Virus record (IMG/VR): IMGVR_UViG_3300013126_000010 | Location: 120,708 to 184,707 of that record | Source of the DNA: a virus | Reading direction: 5' to 3' (one strand) | DNA length: 64,000 nt | Shown: piece after piece, positions 16,512 through 23,097 of the stretch | How positions within the stretch are numbered: position 1 is the first letter of the stretch | Layout: each line of letters begins with the position of its first letter | Program-made: the position numbers and the translations under genes | The notes under the pieces: generated by a model | Seen by the model: the letters and a program-made list of their open reading frames with translations, nothing else | Database searches by the model: none | Told to the model about the DNA's origin: nothing

Positions 16512-16729
16512 ATATCATCCTAAAATATTAATGCGGTTACTATTCCACCACAAAGTCACCAATGTCTTCGATTCTACCTACTAGTGGAGAAAGGCGTTAA
16601 TTCACGTTCGTCCTCTATCATGTTCATTACCATGATTCACATTGCTGGACAGGATCTATTATTTTACAATTATTCTAGCCAGCCTTAGAATATTGCCCGG
16701 TATGTATCATAGCGATACAGTTTCAATAT
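16512..16729 (-). other. Non-coding stretch with several hairpins, unassigned
   Basis: About 220 bp with no gene. Minus-strand hairpins: GTATCG/CGATAC-like at ~16705, TATTCTA/TAGAATA around GCCAGCC at ~16680, and ATCATG/CATGAT enclosed by GTCC/GGAC near 16610-16650. A segment near 16530-16560 resembles a tRNA-Leu D-arm. Possibly more degenerate tRNAs. Confidence 0.3.
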
Positions 16730-16808
16730 TGGTGGACTATAATGGAGTTTAACCATTGCCATTCTAGAGTTTCTAGAACCTGCCTCCCAAATGTGACAGT
16801 TATAGCCC
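16730..16808 (-). tRNA. tRNA-like cloverleaf with aberrant anticodon loop
   Basis: All four stems form: acceptor GGGCTAT/ATAGTCC, D-arm CTGTC/GGCAG, anticodon stem TTCTA/TAGAA, T-arm AATGG-TTAAACT-CCATT, and ACCA is encoded. The anticodon loop is GAAACTC, with A rather than U at 33 and no plausible assignment (nominal AAC). It may not decode. Confidence 0.6.
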
Positions 16809-16826
16809 AATATATTATTTTTGTAG

Positions 16827-17627
16827 TTACCTATTTTTTGAATTATATTTTCCACAACATCCTATACTACAAAATTTTCTATTTTTTCGAATATCGCGTG
16901 GACAAGCCTTGAATACAATTCCACAATTGGCGCACTCTACGTCTTTCCAATTTTTTCTTCTATCTATTATGACTTTTTCTTTAGGTTGTTTATCTTTTTT
17001 CCCAATAAACCACCCATTATCTAAATATGATTTCACCTCTTCGATTGGAATTATTTTAATAATTTCTCCCTGATGAATCCATGCCATTTGCTTACCATAA
17101 TTCCATGGTTTAATACCGTCTTGGTTTCTAATTTTATGACTATTACTAATTTTTAATTTTGATTCATCACTGTGATTCTTTCCAGTAAAAGTATCATATT
17201 TTATTTTACCATCTTCATGCAATTTAACAAATCGCTCTGAATTTCTTTTTTTATGGTTTTCAACACAATAAGGGTCATTCCAAAAAAACTCAGCTACTTT
17301 TTTTCCGTTTTCTTTTCGCTGTTCAACATCATAATTAGAATTTATATAATCAAATCCACCGTACCCGCCTCGTCTAATATTATATGTGTCAGATCGTGAT
17401 AAAAAATCCTCAGTTACTATTTCTTTTTCACGAGAAAACATAGCTGACGCATCATCAAAATACTCCAAAATATCTTTTGTGAAATTTTCAATTCCGTATT
17501 TTTGGATAGCTGCTTTAATTATTTTCCCAGACCCCATATAACCATCATCAAGATGTTTGGTTTTATGAACTCCGATATAAATTTTATTATTAATATTATT
17601 TGTTATTTTATAGATATAGTAATACAT
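16827..17627 (-). CDS. GIY-YIG homing endonuclease (Seg-like)
   Basis: 266 residues. The N-terminal GIY-YIG core is YYYIYKITNNINNKIYIGVHKTK, with the downstream AIQKYGIENFTKDIL block (residues ~40-60). The middle carries NUMOD-type DNA-binding stretches (GKNHSDESKLKISNSHK). The C-terminus has a zinc finger (CANCGIVF...FCSIGCCGKY). These free-standing enzymes cut intron-less target sites and spread by repair. It lies between tRNA-like genes, the usual setting of such mobile genes. Confidence 0.9.
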   Translation of the reverse strand: MYYYIYKITNNINNKIYIGVHKTKHLDDGYMGSGKIIKAAIQKYGIENFTKDILEYFDDASAMFSREKEIVTEDFLSRSDTYNIRRGGYGGFDYINSNYDVEQRKENGKKVAEFFWNDPYCVENHKKRNSERFVKLHEDGKIKYDTFTGKNHSDESKLKISNSHKIRNQDGIKPWNYGKQMAWIHQGEIIKIIPIEEVKSYLDNGWFIGKKDKQPKEKVIIDRRKNWKDVECANCGIVFKACPRDIRKNRKFCSIGCCGKYNSKNR

Positions 17628-17661
17628 ATTATATTCCTCTATATCTATTTATAATAATTTG

Positions 17662-17733
17662 TATTCCCGACGAATCCTGCCATCGTACTGCCGCCTTGAA
17701 AGGGCGATGTTCTAACTTTTAAACTACGGGAAT
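17662..17733 (-). tRNA. tRNA-Glu(TTC)
   Basis: Acceptor ATTCCCG/CGGGAAT, anticodon loop CTTTCAA with stem TCGCC/GGCGG. The T-arm is weak (ACGA/TCGT with a 9-nt loop lacking TTC). Reads GAA. A promoter lies just upstream. Confidence 0.8.
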
Positions 17734-17750
17734 ATTATCTCTATATTTCT

Positions 17751-17778
17751 ATTATATCATATTCAGATATAATGTCAA
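17751..17778 (-). promoter_or_regulatory. Sigma70-type promoter for tRNA-Glu
   Basis: -35 TTGACA (17773-17778), 16 bp, -10 TATAAT (17751-17756). It starts transcription about 10 bases before tRNA-Glu. Confidence 0.75.
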
Positions 17779-17784
17779 GTAATT

Positions 17785-18022
17785 TGGTGCAAGATTGTAA
17801 ACGTTTCAACTCTGCTCCCGGAAGCTTACTGGTGATCAATTCCATTCGCCCCCTCTTTGTTTGCATATTACCTCTATAACGGCCCTCTGGTGTACCAGAT
17901 ATTATATCGGGGCTATCAATTATAGTTTCATATGGTCACTTCGAACAGTCAGTATTTTACTGTTGCATACACGATGTCTTGCGGTCACCGTATTTTAAGT
18001 TAGGATAGCATCAAGCGTCCTA
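17785..18022 (-). other. Non-coding stretch, possibly a structured RNA ending in CCA
   Basis: About 240 bp without a gene. Minus strand: an AAGTAGGA/TCCTAACTT hairpin directly after the 18024 stop (possible terminator), then GCAAGA (about 17976) pairing with TCTTGC-ACCA (about 17790), enclosing TCTGG-TACA-CCAGA and other hairpins. The acceptor-like end with ACCA hints at a large tRNA-like RNA, but no T-arm is clear. Confidence 0.3.
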
Positions 18023-18023
18023 C

Positions 18024-18290
18024 TTAAAATTCTTTAATTTCAATATAATCTTCAATCATACTTTTAGCTTTATCATATGATCTTTCATGCCATAAAATGT
18101 GATCTAAATCAGATACATGAACATCAGATGGAGTACCAAGATTACTAATCGATTTCAGATATTCTTCAGAACCATCAAAATAATTCAAAAATGCTTGTCC
18201 ATATCGATAAGTATCTACTTTAAGTAATGTCCAGTTATAATATGCCTGAAATTTTTCATATTCTTCTTGTGTTATACTAAAATCTATCAT
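18024..18290 (-). CDS. Phage protein of unknown function
   Basis: 88 residues, acidic and aromatic (MIDFSITQEEYEKFQAYYNW). Start lies immediately after the upstream stop at 18291, so the genes form one translation unit. Unassigned. Confidence 0.55.
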   Translation of the reverse strand: MIDFSITQEEYEKFQAYYNWTLLKVDTYRYGQAFLNYFDGSEEYLKSISNLGTPSDVHVSDLDHILWHERSYDKAKSMIEDYIEIKEF

Positions 18291-18497
18291 TTAATGGTTT
18301 TTAATAACTGTTTTACAGATGACATTACCATGTTCATCAACATTATAAGAATTAAATCCAAGACCAGTACAGAAACTTTCAGCATTGGTAATTACCGAAC
18401 TGTTTTTTCTAATTTCTACTGTAGATTCAATCCATGTGATAGTTGTTACACCAACACCAAGCATAAATCCAACTACATAAGGCATATATTTCATCAT
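18291..18497 (-). CDS. Small membrane-anchored protein
   Basis: 68 residues with one N-terminal hydrophobic helix (MPYVVGFMLGVGVTTITWI), then a polar domain with two Cys. Probably anchored in the inner membrane with a periplasmic tail. Start overlaps the previous stop (TAATG). Spanin-like size, but no spanin hallmark. Confidence 0.55.
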   Translation of the reverse strand: MMKYMPYVVGFMLGVGVTTITWIESTVEIRKNSSVITNAESFCTGLGFNSYNVDEHGNVICKTVIKNH

Positions 18498-18700
18498 TAT
18501 TTCCTCGGCAATGATTCAAATTGTACTTTCAATCTTCTATTTTCACGTTCCAATAATGAAACTCTATTTTTTAGCCTATTCAATTCACTAATAATTATCG
18601 AAATATCCCTGGAATAATCTTTTTCAGTAGATTTCTGACCTTCTGAAACTATTATATCACTACTTTTATACTGTGTCAACATGTTTTTAATAATACCCAT
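18497..18700 (-). CDS. Small coiled-coil protein
   Basis: 67 residues; the C-terminal half is a leucine-zipper-like coil (ISELNRLKNRVSLLERENRR). Start and stop are tightly packed with neighbours. A promoter-like sequence lies inside its 5' end (18651-18679). Confidence 0.55.
   Translation of the reverse strand: MGIIKNMLTQYKSSDIIVSEGQKSTEKDYSRDISIIISELNRLKNRVSLLERENRRLKVQFESLPRK
18651..18679 (-). promoter_or_regulatory. Promoter-like sequence inside a small gene
   Basis: -35 TTGACA (18674-18679), 17 bp, -10 TATAAT (18651-18656) within the 18497-18700 gene. Could give a transcript for the two downstream genes or be coincidental. Confidence 0.45.
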
Positions 18701-18717
18701 AAATAAAGTATTTATTA

Positions 18718-18789
18718 TAGGTGGTCCAGGTTGATAGAATCAAACTATATACTGTCCACCTAGTTCTAATATATGGTTTAGAAGACCAT
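18718..18789 (-). ncRNA. tRNA-like RNA with Arg(TCT)-type anticodon arm
   Basis: Minus strand: a perfect anticodon arm ATGGT-CTTCTAA-ACCAT comes first, then TAGGTGG...CCACCTA (7 bp) enclosing a T-arm-like hairpin ATAG-TTTGATT-CTAT. No normal D-arm or acceptor arrangement fits. It resembles the mini elements but lacks the CAGCAA motif. Confidence 0.4.
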
Positions 18790-18805
18790 TACCGGGTAAG
18801 TGTGT

Positions 18806-19315
18806 TTAATTGTTTGTATATCTTGTTCCATTAATAATAGAGAGTATAGTAGTTTTACTAACATTGAATAATTTAGCAAGTTTCCGTGAACTAAATTGAT
18901 GATGATTTTCTCTAATGTATTTCACGTCGTCCTTTGTTAATTTTGATTGAATATGATCATGTCCTTTTTTCGGTTGTCTAAGTCCCAACTCAGCCGCATG
19001 TTTAAGTTGTTCTGACATTGTTGCCCATTCTAAATTACTGACGTTATTATTCAGTTTATTACCATCTATATGATTTACAGTAAGTTTATTTTCTGGATTA
19101 TCAATAAATGCTTTTGCAACTAATATATGGATCTTAAAACACTTCGCTGGACTATTTCTACCATTAAATCTAGTCACAAACACACAATAACCTTTCTGTG
19201 TCACACTATATTTTAATTCTTTATTAGTTCTTTTAGAATATATTTTACCAGTATTAGATACTTGAAAATAATCTTCATAACCAACTACATCTTTCCATAT
19301 TTCAACCATAAACAC
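18806..19315 (-). CDS. HNH homing endonuclease with NUMOD4 domain
   Basis: 169 residues. NUMOD4 at the N-terminus (IWKDVVGYEDYFQVSNTGKI), HNH nuclease in the middle (VNHIDGNKLNNNVSNLEW), and a C-terminal helix-turn-helix (SSRKLAKLFNVSKTTILSII) for target binding. A free-standing mobile gene placed between RNA genes. Start may be Met1 or Met3. Confidence 0.9.
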   Translation of the reverse strand: MFMVEIWKDVVGYEDYFQVSNTGKIYSKRTNKELKYSVTQKGYCVFVTRFNGRNSPAKCFKIHILVAKAFIDNPENKLTVNHIDGNKLNNNVSNLEWATMSEQLKHAAELGLRQPKKGHDHIQSKLTKDDVKYIRENHHQFSSRKLAKLFNVSKTTILSIINGTRYTNN

Positions 19316-19345
19316 CTTTAATATTAATACTGAGCTAAACCTGTA

Positions 19346-19765
19346 TTATTGCGCTAATCGTGTTTTTTCCAATAAATCAATAAATGAATTTTCAATAGTA
19401 CTTCTTTTCATTGAATTCATAAATGAATTAACTATGGTTCTATCATAATACCGTTCAGGAACAATAATACCAACACATGTCAATGCATCATCCAATGATG
19501 GTTCATGAAAATATGCATATGGTAAATCCATTTTACTGCACAGATCTTTGATTTTCAGCATCATATTCGTTTCACCACCATTTTTAATAACAATGGTTTT
19601 ATGATTATCAGCCCAATCATTTAAAATACTTATTTTGTCTTTGAATCCAATAACATTAATGTTTATTTCGGAATATTTCCTAAACATCTCATGTATCACG
19701 TGACTGCTTTGAATACCATGTTGTATGGAACTTAGGTACATATTTGTAAAAAAGTATGCTCTCAT
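19346..19765 (-). CDS. Pth2-like protein (divergent peptidyl-tRNA hydrolase fold)
   Basis: 139 residues. The order of elements matches Pth2: first strand (MRAYFFTNMYLSS), helix with IQSSHVIHEMF in place of the usual AQxxHA, strand TIVIKNGG, a helix, and the DALTCVGIIVPE end strand. Several usual catalytic positions are changed, so activity is doubtful. A canonical Pth2 is at 27211. It may bind tRNA ends or tRNA 3' fragments. Family call is inference from pattern. Confidence 0.5.
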   Translation of the reverse strand: MRAYFFTNMYLSSIQHGIQSSHVIHEMFRKYSEININVIGFKDKISILNDWADNHKTIVIKNGGETNMMLKIKDLCSKMDLPYAYFHEPSLDDALTCVGIIVPERYYDRTIVNSFMNSMKRSTIENSFIDLLEKTRLAQ

Positions 19766-19794
19766 TTTATCCTCTCTTAATTAATCGTTGGAAA

Positions 19795-19871
19795 TGGTCG
19801 GCTAGGAGGGAGTCAAACCCCCACTGTACGGAGTAGAAATCCGAGGCACTATTCTGTTATGCTACTAGCCG
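19795..19871 (-). tRNA. tRNA-Arg(TCT)
   Basis: Acceptor CGGCTAG/CTAGCCG, encoded ACCA, anticodon loop TTTCTAC, T-loop TTTGACT. Reads AGA, a codon heavily used in this AT-rich genome. Confidence 0.9.
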
Positions 19872-19944
19872 GTATGTGTTATACCATGTTATATCGTTTT
19901 CGTAAACTTTGGGGTAACTAATGGGGTATGATCCCATACAAATT

Positions 19945-20019
19945 TGGTGGACAGAGTTGGTATCGATCCAACCTATGCTGTGCTTCAAACAGCTGCTAAT
20001 CCATCTCAGCTACCTGTCC
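19945..20019 (-). tRNA. tRNA-Phe(GAA)
   Basis: Acceptor GGACAGG/TCTGTCC, encoded ACCA, anticodon loop TTGAAGC, T-arm GTTGG/CCAAC with loop ATCGATA. Its 5' end overlaps the 3' end of the 19996-20280 gene. Confidence 0.85.
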
Positions 20020-20280
20020 ATTAATTGTAATCCATGCACTAGAAACATCAAAATGTATCATTGTTGAATATTCTTCTACACATAATCTATTCAATTCTTG
20101 TAGAATTTCAGAATTAGAACACATATATACTGGTAAAAAATCATTCAATGGTATTCTGAATACCCCTAATGGAAAATGTTCATTTTTTACATAATGGATT
20201 TTTGTCCATTTTCTTCTTGATTCTAAATCTGCATTGGTAATGGTGTATTCAATCAATGATTTCAAAAATTCGGTAATCAT
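19996..20280 (-). CDS. Phage protein whose 3' end overlaps tRNA-Phe
   Basis: 94 residues (MITEFLKSLIEYTI). The last eight codons (GQVAEMD-stop) are encoded within tRNA-Phe, so processing the tRNA would destroy the mRNA end. Function unknown; the N-terminus loosely resembles the capsid-targeting-like motif. Confidence 0.55.
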   Translation of the reverse strand: MITEFLKSLIEYTITNADLESRRKWTKIHYVKNEHFPLGVFRIPLNDFLPVYMCSNSEILQELNRLCVEEYSTMIHFDVSSAWITINGQVAEMD

Positions 20281-20330
20281 CGTCTTCTCCTATAAAGTAT
20301 AATATATCATACCATGTTCATATGAGGATG

Positions 20331-20564
20331 TCAACCGAATTTTAATAAAAATGTAGTATAATTATTTTTTGGCATTGAAACATATTTAAATTCGTCCTCG
20401 TTATTACCTGACACTATTGCTTTAAATTCAAGTTCTAATATTGACTTCCAATAAATTGGGTAATTAGCACTATACCCAGTTATATTATGAATATAATCAT
20501 CATAATTTTTCCATACTGATGATGGATAATCATGTCCAAGTGGGATTGTAATAGTGTCATTCAT
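20331..20564 (-). CDS. Small phage protein, unknown function
   Basis: 77 residues from Met at 20564 (MNDTITIPLGHDY); an earlier Met would lie inside tRNA-Arg(ACG). No motif recognised. Confidence 0.5.
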   Translation of the reverse strand: MNDTITIPLGHDYPSSVWKNYDDYIHNITGYSANYPIYWKSILELEFKAIVSGNNEDEFKYVSMPKNNYTTFLLKFG

Positions 20565-20578
20565 GATATTAAGTATGT

Positions 20579-20655
20579 TGGCACCCTTGGAGAGATTCAA
20601 ACTCCCGACTCCCACGTTCGTAGCATGGTACTCTGTTCAGCTGAGTTACAAGGGC
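20579..20655 (-). tRNA. tRNA-Arg(ACG)
   Basis: Acceptor GCCCTTG/CAAGGGT, G73 and encoded CCA, anticodon loop CTACGAA, T-loop TTTGAAT. Reads CGN through inosine. Confidence 0.9.
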
Positions 20656-20693
20656 GTTGCAAAATTCATAAGTTATTGATTTTAATGTATATT

Positions 20694-20768
20694 TTCAGGA
20701 TGGCAGAATTCGAATCTGCGTCTGCGGTACCCAAAACCGCTGCTAAACCAACCTCAGCTACACCCTGA
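20694..20768 (-). tRNA. tRNA-Pro(TGG)
   Basis: Acceptor TCAGGGT/ATCCTGA, anticodon loop TTTGGGT, T-loop TTCGAAT, no encoded CCA. Reads CCA. Confidence 0.9.
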
Positions 20769-20786
20769 AAATATACACTATATTAT

Positions 20787-20862
20787 TGGTAGAGGTAAAT
20801 GGATTCTAACCATTGATCTTCCGGTTATCAGCCGGATGCATTAAACGCTATGCTATACCTCT
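20787..20862 (-). tRNA. tRNA-Ile(GAT)
   Basis: Acceptor AGAGGTA/TACCTCT, encoded ACCA, anticodon loop CTGATAA, T-loop TTAGAAT. Its 5' end overlaps the stop of the 20853-21044 gene. Confidence 0.9.
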
Positions 20863-21044
20863 ATTTTATTTTCTTTTACATAATTTTCAAAATCATTTCT
20901 ACTATACGATGTACAATATAACATTTTTGGTGGAGGATTACTACTATACATCCCTGGATACCAATAATACAATATATCACCATCGGTTGGCCATTTGTAA
21001 TTATAATGTTCAACCATTATTTGTAAATTAGATTTTGACATCAT
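20853..21044 (-). CDS. Small Tyr/Trp-rich phage protein
   Basis: 63 residues from the ATGATG that overlaps the upstream stop (MMSKSNLQIMVEHY). Tyr-rich. Its last ten bases lie in tRNA-Ile. Function unknown. Confidence 0.5.
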   Translation of the reverse strand: MMSKSNLQIMVEHYNYKWPTDGDILYYWYPGMYSSNPPPKMLYCTSYSRNDFENYVKENKIEV

Positions 21045-21234
21045 CAACTTTGTACAATTTGGTAAATGTTCTTTCACCACTTCTACACATAACCGAATTT
21101 GTTAGTGCATTAGCTGCAAATTCTGCTTCATCATATGTATCACATTCCAATACTGTGGTAGTATTACTAACAGCAATAGATTCACAATATTTGTGAATCT
21201 TTGACTCTGAAATTAAAATTTTATAAGTTTTCAT
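21028..21234 (-). CDS. Small phage protein following RNA element E
   Basis: 68 residues from Met at 21234 (MKTYKILISESKIHKYC), preceded by AAGGTAAT. Earlier Met codons would fall within element E. Alpha/beta, unassigned. Confidence 0.5.
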   Translation of the reverse strand: MKTYKILISESKIHKYCESIAVSNTTTVLECDTYDEAEFAANALTNSVMCRSGERTFTKLYKVDDVKI

Positions 21235-21256
21235 GATATTACCTTTATAATTAAAC

Positions 21257-21309
21257 AGGATACTTTTTATTTTCGCCAATGAAATTTTTTAATTTGCTGA
21301 ATGTATCCT
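21257..21309 (-). ncRNA. RNA element E: mini tRNA-like hairpin RNA
   Basis: 53 nt. Outer stem AGGATAC/GTATCCT, motif ATTCAGCAA, then TTTC-ATTGGC-GAAA (6-nt loop). Nearly identical inside to element D but with a different, still perfectly paired outer stem, which is strong evidence for selected RNA structure. It starts 5 nt after the CCA of tRNA-Ser(TGA). Confidence 0.5.
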
Positions 21310-21314
21310 AAAGT

Positions 21315-21407
21315 TGGCGGAAGATGACGGAGTTGAACCCCCAAGGCTGCTCATCACAGCTCGACGCATTTCAAGTGCGCTGCAGTCGCCAATCTGCTTG
21401 ATCTTCC
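21315..21407 (-). tRNA. tRNA-Ser(TGA)
   Basis: Acceptor GGAAGAT/ATCTTCC, G73 with encoded CCA, anticodon loop CTTGAAA, long variable arm, T-loop TTCAACT. Reads UCA. Confidence 0.9.
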
Positions 21408-21453
21408 ATTATTCTATATTAACATTATTTTAATACTATGTCAAGTATAATTT

Positions 21454-21529
21454 TGGCAGGACTGACGGGTTTTGATCCCGCTACCTCTACATTGACAGTG
21501 TAGTGCTCTCCCGATTGAGCTACAGTCCT
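21454..21529 (-). tRNA. tRNA-Asp(GTC)
   Basis: Acceptor AGGACTG/CAGTCCT, G73 and encoded CCA, anticodon loop CTGTCAA, canonical D-arm. Confidence 0.9.
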
Positions 21530-21535
21530 AAAATT

Positions 21536-21620
21536 TGGTGGATTGTCTAAGAATCGAACTTAGCGAGTCAGTGACAGTGGTTCTACAGGCCACTCCGCCT
21601 CCATAACGGTTTACCAATCC
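21536..21620 (-). tRNA. tRNA-Tyr(GTA)
   Basis: Acceptor GGATTGG/ACAATCC (one mismatch), encoded ACCA, anticodon GTA in loop CTGTAGA, long variable arm, T-loop TTCGATT. 5' end overlaps the stop of the 21611-22147 gene by ten bases. Confidence 0.85.
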
Positions 21621-22147
21621 ATAAATATTTCTTTAACTTTTTCATCATCTATCCATTCTCCAACTGATATGTTAATTTGGTATTTTGATAGAATCGATTT
21701 TTCTTCTTCTCTCATATCATTAACTAGTTTATAATGTTCAACTTTAAACCGTCTAAATGGATCATATGTTTGATATGTTGCCAACCGTTTATTTAAATCT
21801 TGAGTTATTCCGATTTTGTACATATCTGGATATACTGGATTTGATATTAAATACAATATACCACATTTTAACTTAGGTTTAGATGATGTTTTTTCTTGCG
21901 TTTCTTGTCCAGTGGTTCGTGATAAACTTAATTTTAGTAACGATAACCCGGCTAATTTTTTATAATATCTAGCTTCTTTCTTTTTCTGTTTTGAAGCTTT
22001 TTCTGGGTATTGTTCACAATACGTGTCATAATATACGTCAAGTAAATCTATAGTCACCTCAAATGGTTCAGATATTGGAATTAGTCCTTTATCTATCATA
22101 CCATATATTATATTTTTTGTAATACTATTTCCGATTATTTCGTTCAT
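21611..22147 (-). CDS. T5orf172/MUG113-type GIY-YIG nuclease
   Basis: 178 residues. The C-terminal half has the GIY-YIG variant LYLISNPVYPDMYKIGITQD then NKRLATYQTYDPFRRFKV, typical of the T5orf172/MUG113 family. The N-terminal half is a helical, basic domain. The promoter at 22154-22182 puts the transcription start at the ATG, so the mRNA is probably leaderless, and an 11-bp inverted repeat covers the -10 and start codon, suggesting autoregulation. Confidence 0.8.
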   Translation of the reverse strand: MNEIIGNSITKNIIYGMIDKGLIPISEPFEVTIDLLDVYYDTYCEQYPEKASKQKKKEARYYKKLAGLSLLKLSLSRTTGQETQEKTSSKPKLKCGILYLISNPVYPDMYKIGITQDLNKRLATYQTYDPFRRFKVEHYKLVNDMREEEKSILSKYQINISVGEWIDDEKVKEIFMDW

Positions 22148-22182
22148 AGTTGAATCATATCATAATAATTCAACTATGTCAA
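22145..22182 (-). promoter_or_regulatory. Promoter with overlapping operator-like inverted repeat
   Basis: -35 TTGACA (22177-22182), 17 bp, -10 TATGAT (22154-22159). Inverted repeat CATAGTTGAAT/ATTCAACTATG (22145-22155 and 22168-22178) spans the -10 and reaches the start codon. Likely a repressor site or start-codon-masking hairpin. Confidence 0.65.
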
Positions 22183-22242
22183 CAATATTTTTTACAATTT
22201 TCCAAATTGTTAAAGAGCGTGGCCAATTTTTCTTTGGTCTTA

Positions 22243-22281
22243 AAACTGAAAAACCCAGTTTGATATTATCTCACTGGGTTC
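22243..22281 (-). terminator. Rho-independent terminator
   Basis: Minus strand AACCCAGT/ACTGGGTT stem followed by TTTC. It follows the 22314-22451 gene. Confidence 0.7.
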
Positions 22282-22313
22282 TCTGTTATTTTTTTTTGAA
22301 TCTTTGAAACTTA

Positions 22314-22451
22314 TTATGTTTCTTTGTGATCCTTAACTGAGAAACCGAATTGTTCTGGGCGATAATCATAAAAACTCGGAACAAACGACACCGAAGATGA
22401 TTTATCATCCCATCTGCTAATCTCGATATGTTTAATGTGTGAAGTTTTCAT
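22314..22451 (-). CDS. Small phage protein, unknown function
   Basis: 45 residues, MKTSHIKHIEISRWDD, with Ser-rich and aromatic parts. Clear ATG and a terminator right behind it support a real gene. Function unknown. Confidence 0.55.
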   Translation of the reverse strand: MKTSHIKHIEISRWDDKSSSVSFVPSFYDYRPEQFGFSVKDHKET

Positions 22452-22506
22452 AATATTTCAGTTATATAGTTTATTTATCTTTTTGTTTAAAAAATTAGTT
22501 TTAACA

Positions 22507-22614
22507 TTTTGTATAGTTGTCAAGATTATCACTAATACATGCTTTGTGTCATTCGCAACACGATATTAGTTAATATTCAAAGTATATTAAGATACTTAAC
22601 AACTATACAAAATA
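22507..22614 (-). ncRNA. Structured RNA closed by a 15-bp stem
   Basis: Arms ATTTTGTATAGTTGT and ACAACTATACAAAAT pair perfectly. Inside are an AAGTAT/ATACTT hairpin and ACTAATA/TATTAGT enclosing GTGT/ACAC. Three-part fold of 108 nt between tRNA-Ala and the 45-residue gene. No coding frame. Unassigned. Confidence 0.5.
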
Positions 22615-22620
22615 TTATTG

Positions 22621-22691
22621 TGGAGAATATCGGTACCGCCCCGATCATAGATGCAGTGCAAGTGCTTCCTGAGTGCCTATGCTCATTCCCC
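22621..22691 (-). tRNA. tRNA-Ala(TGC)
   Basis: Acceptor GGGGAAT/ATTCTCC, anticodon loop CTTGCAC with one mismatch in the stem, T-stem ATCGG/CCGAT but noncanonical T-loop GGCGGTA. Reads GCA. Confidence 0.75.
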
Positions 22692-22705
22692 ATAACAATA
22701 ATTTT

Positions 22706-22734
22706 ATTATAGCACGTTTTTTAAAGATGTGCAA
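22706..22734 (-). promoter_or_regulatory. Sigma70-type promoter for tRNA-Ala
   Basis: -35 TTGCAC (22729-22734), 17 bp, -10 TATAAT (22706-22711) with TGC extension. Confidence 0.8.
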
Positions 22735-22778
22735 CTTTATTTATTATCAAAATCATAGTCTCCATTTCGGAGACTATG

Positions 22779-22943
22779 TTAATCAGTGTTCGTATTTCGT
22801 TTAATAACATTTTTTACTACAATTGCTGAATATGATTCCCAATTAGTTAGAATCTCATTCAATTTTTTTAATTTTTCAAATTTATCATCATCAAACATTT
22901 GTTTAATGTTATTATCTGATTTAAGTTCTGTGATTTTTTCCAT
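22779..22943 (-). CDS. Small acidic helical protein, probably leaderless mRNA
   Basis: 54 residues from Met at 22943 (MEKITELKSDNNIKQM). The promoter at 22950-22978 would start transcription at this ATG. Helical, acidic; function unknown. Confidence 0.55.
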   Translation of the reverse strand: MEKITELKSDNNIKQMFDDDKFEKLKKLNEILTNWESYSAIVVKNVIKRNTNTD

Positions 22944-22949
22944 ATTTGT

Positions 22950-22978
22950 ATAATAGCACATTTTCAAAAGATGTGCAA
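22950..22978 (-). promoter_or_regulatory. Sigma70-type promoter, leaderless start
   Basis: -35 TTGCAC (22973-22978), 17 bp, -10 TATTAT (22950-22955). Six bases separate the -10 from the ATG at 22943. Confidence 0.75.
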
Positions 22979-22996
22979 CTTATTTATCATTTTACC

Positions 22997-23056
22997 AGGA
23001 TAGCTTTTACGGTTTTGATTAGAAGTCAAATGTATTAAGCTTGCTGAAACTATCCT
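22997..23056 (-). ncRNA. RNA element C: mini tRNA-like RNA with Arg(TCT) anticodon arm
   Basis: 60 nt. Outer stem AGGATAG/CTATCCT, motif TTTCAGCAA, then TTTGA-CTTCTAA-TCAAA, a perfect 5-bp/7-nt anticodon arm with TCT and U33. No D- or T-arm: a 10-nt connector (ACCGTAAAAG) leads to the 3' strand. It is as small as armless mitochondrial tRNAs of nematodes. Lies downstream of element D in one transcript. Confidence 0.55.
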
Positions 23057-23064
23057 TATTCTTA

Positions 23065-23082
23065 ACATCAAGGAGGTGATGT
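23065..23082 (-). ncRNA. Hairpin displaying the anti-Shine-Dalgarno core
   Basis: In the minus-strand RNA, stem ACATCA/TGATGT presents loop CCTCCT. The 11 nt ATCACCTCCTT match the 3' end of 16S rRNA. It lies between elements D and C. Confidence 0.45.
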
Positions 23083-23097
23083 AATCTTTTATTTAAC

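Noticed and set aside
20532-20768. Open frame on the plus strand across tRNA-Arg and tRNA-Pro
   Set aside because: It is a readthrough of two tRNA genes, which explains the open frame.
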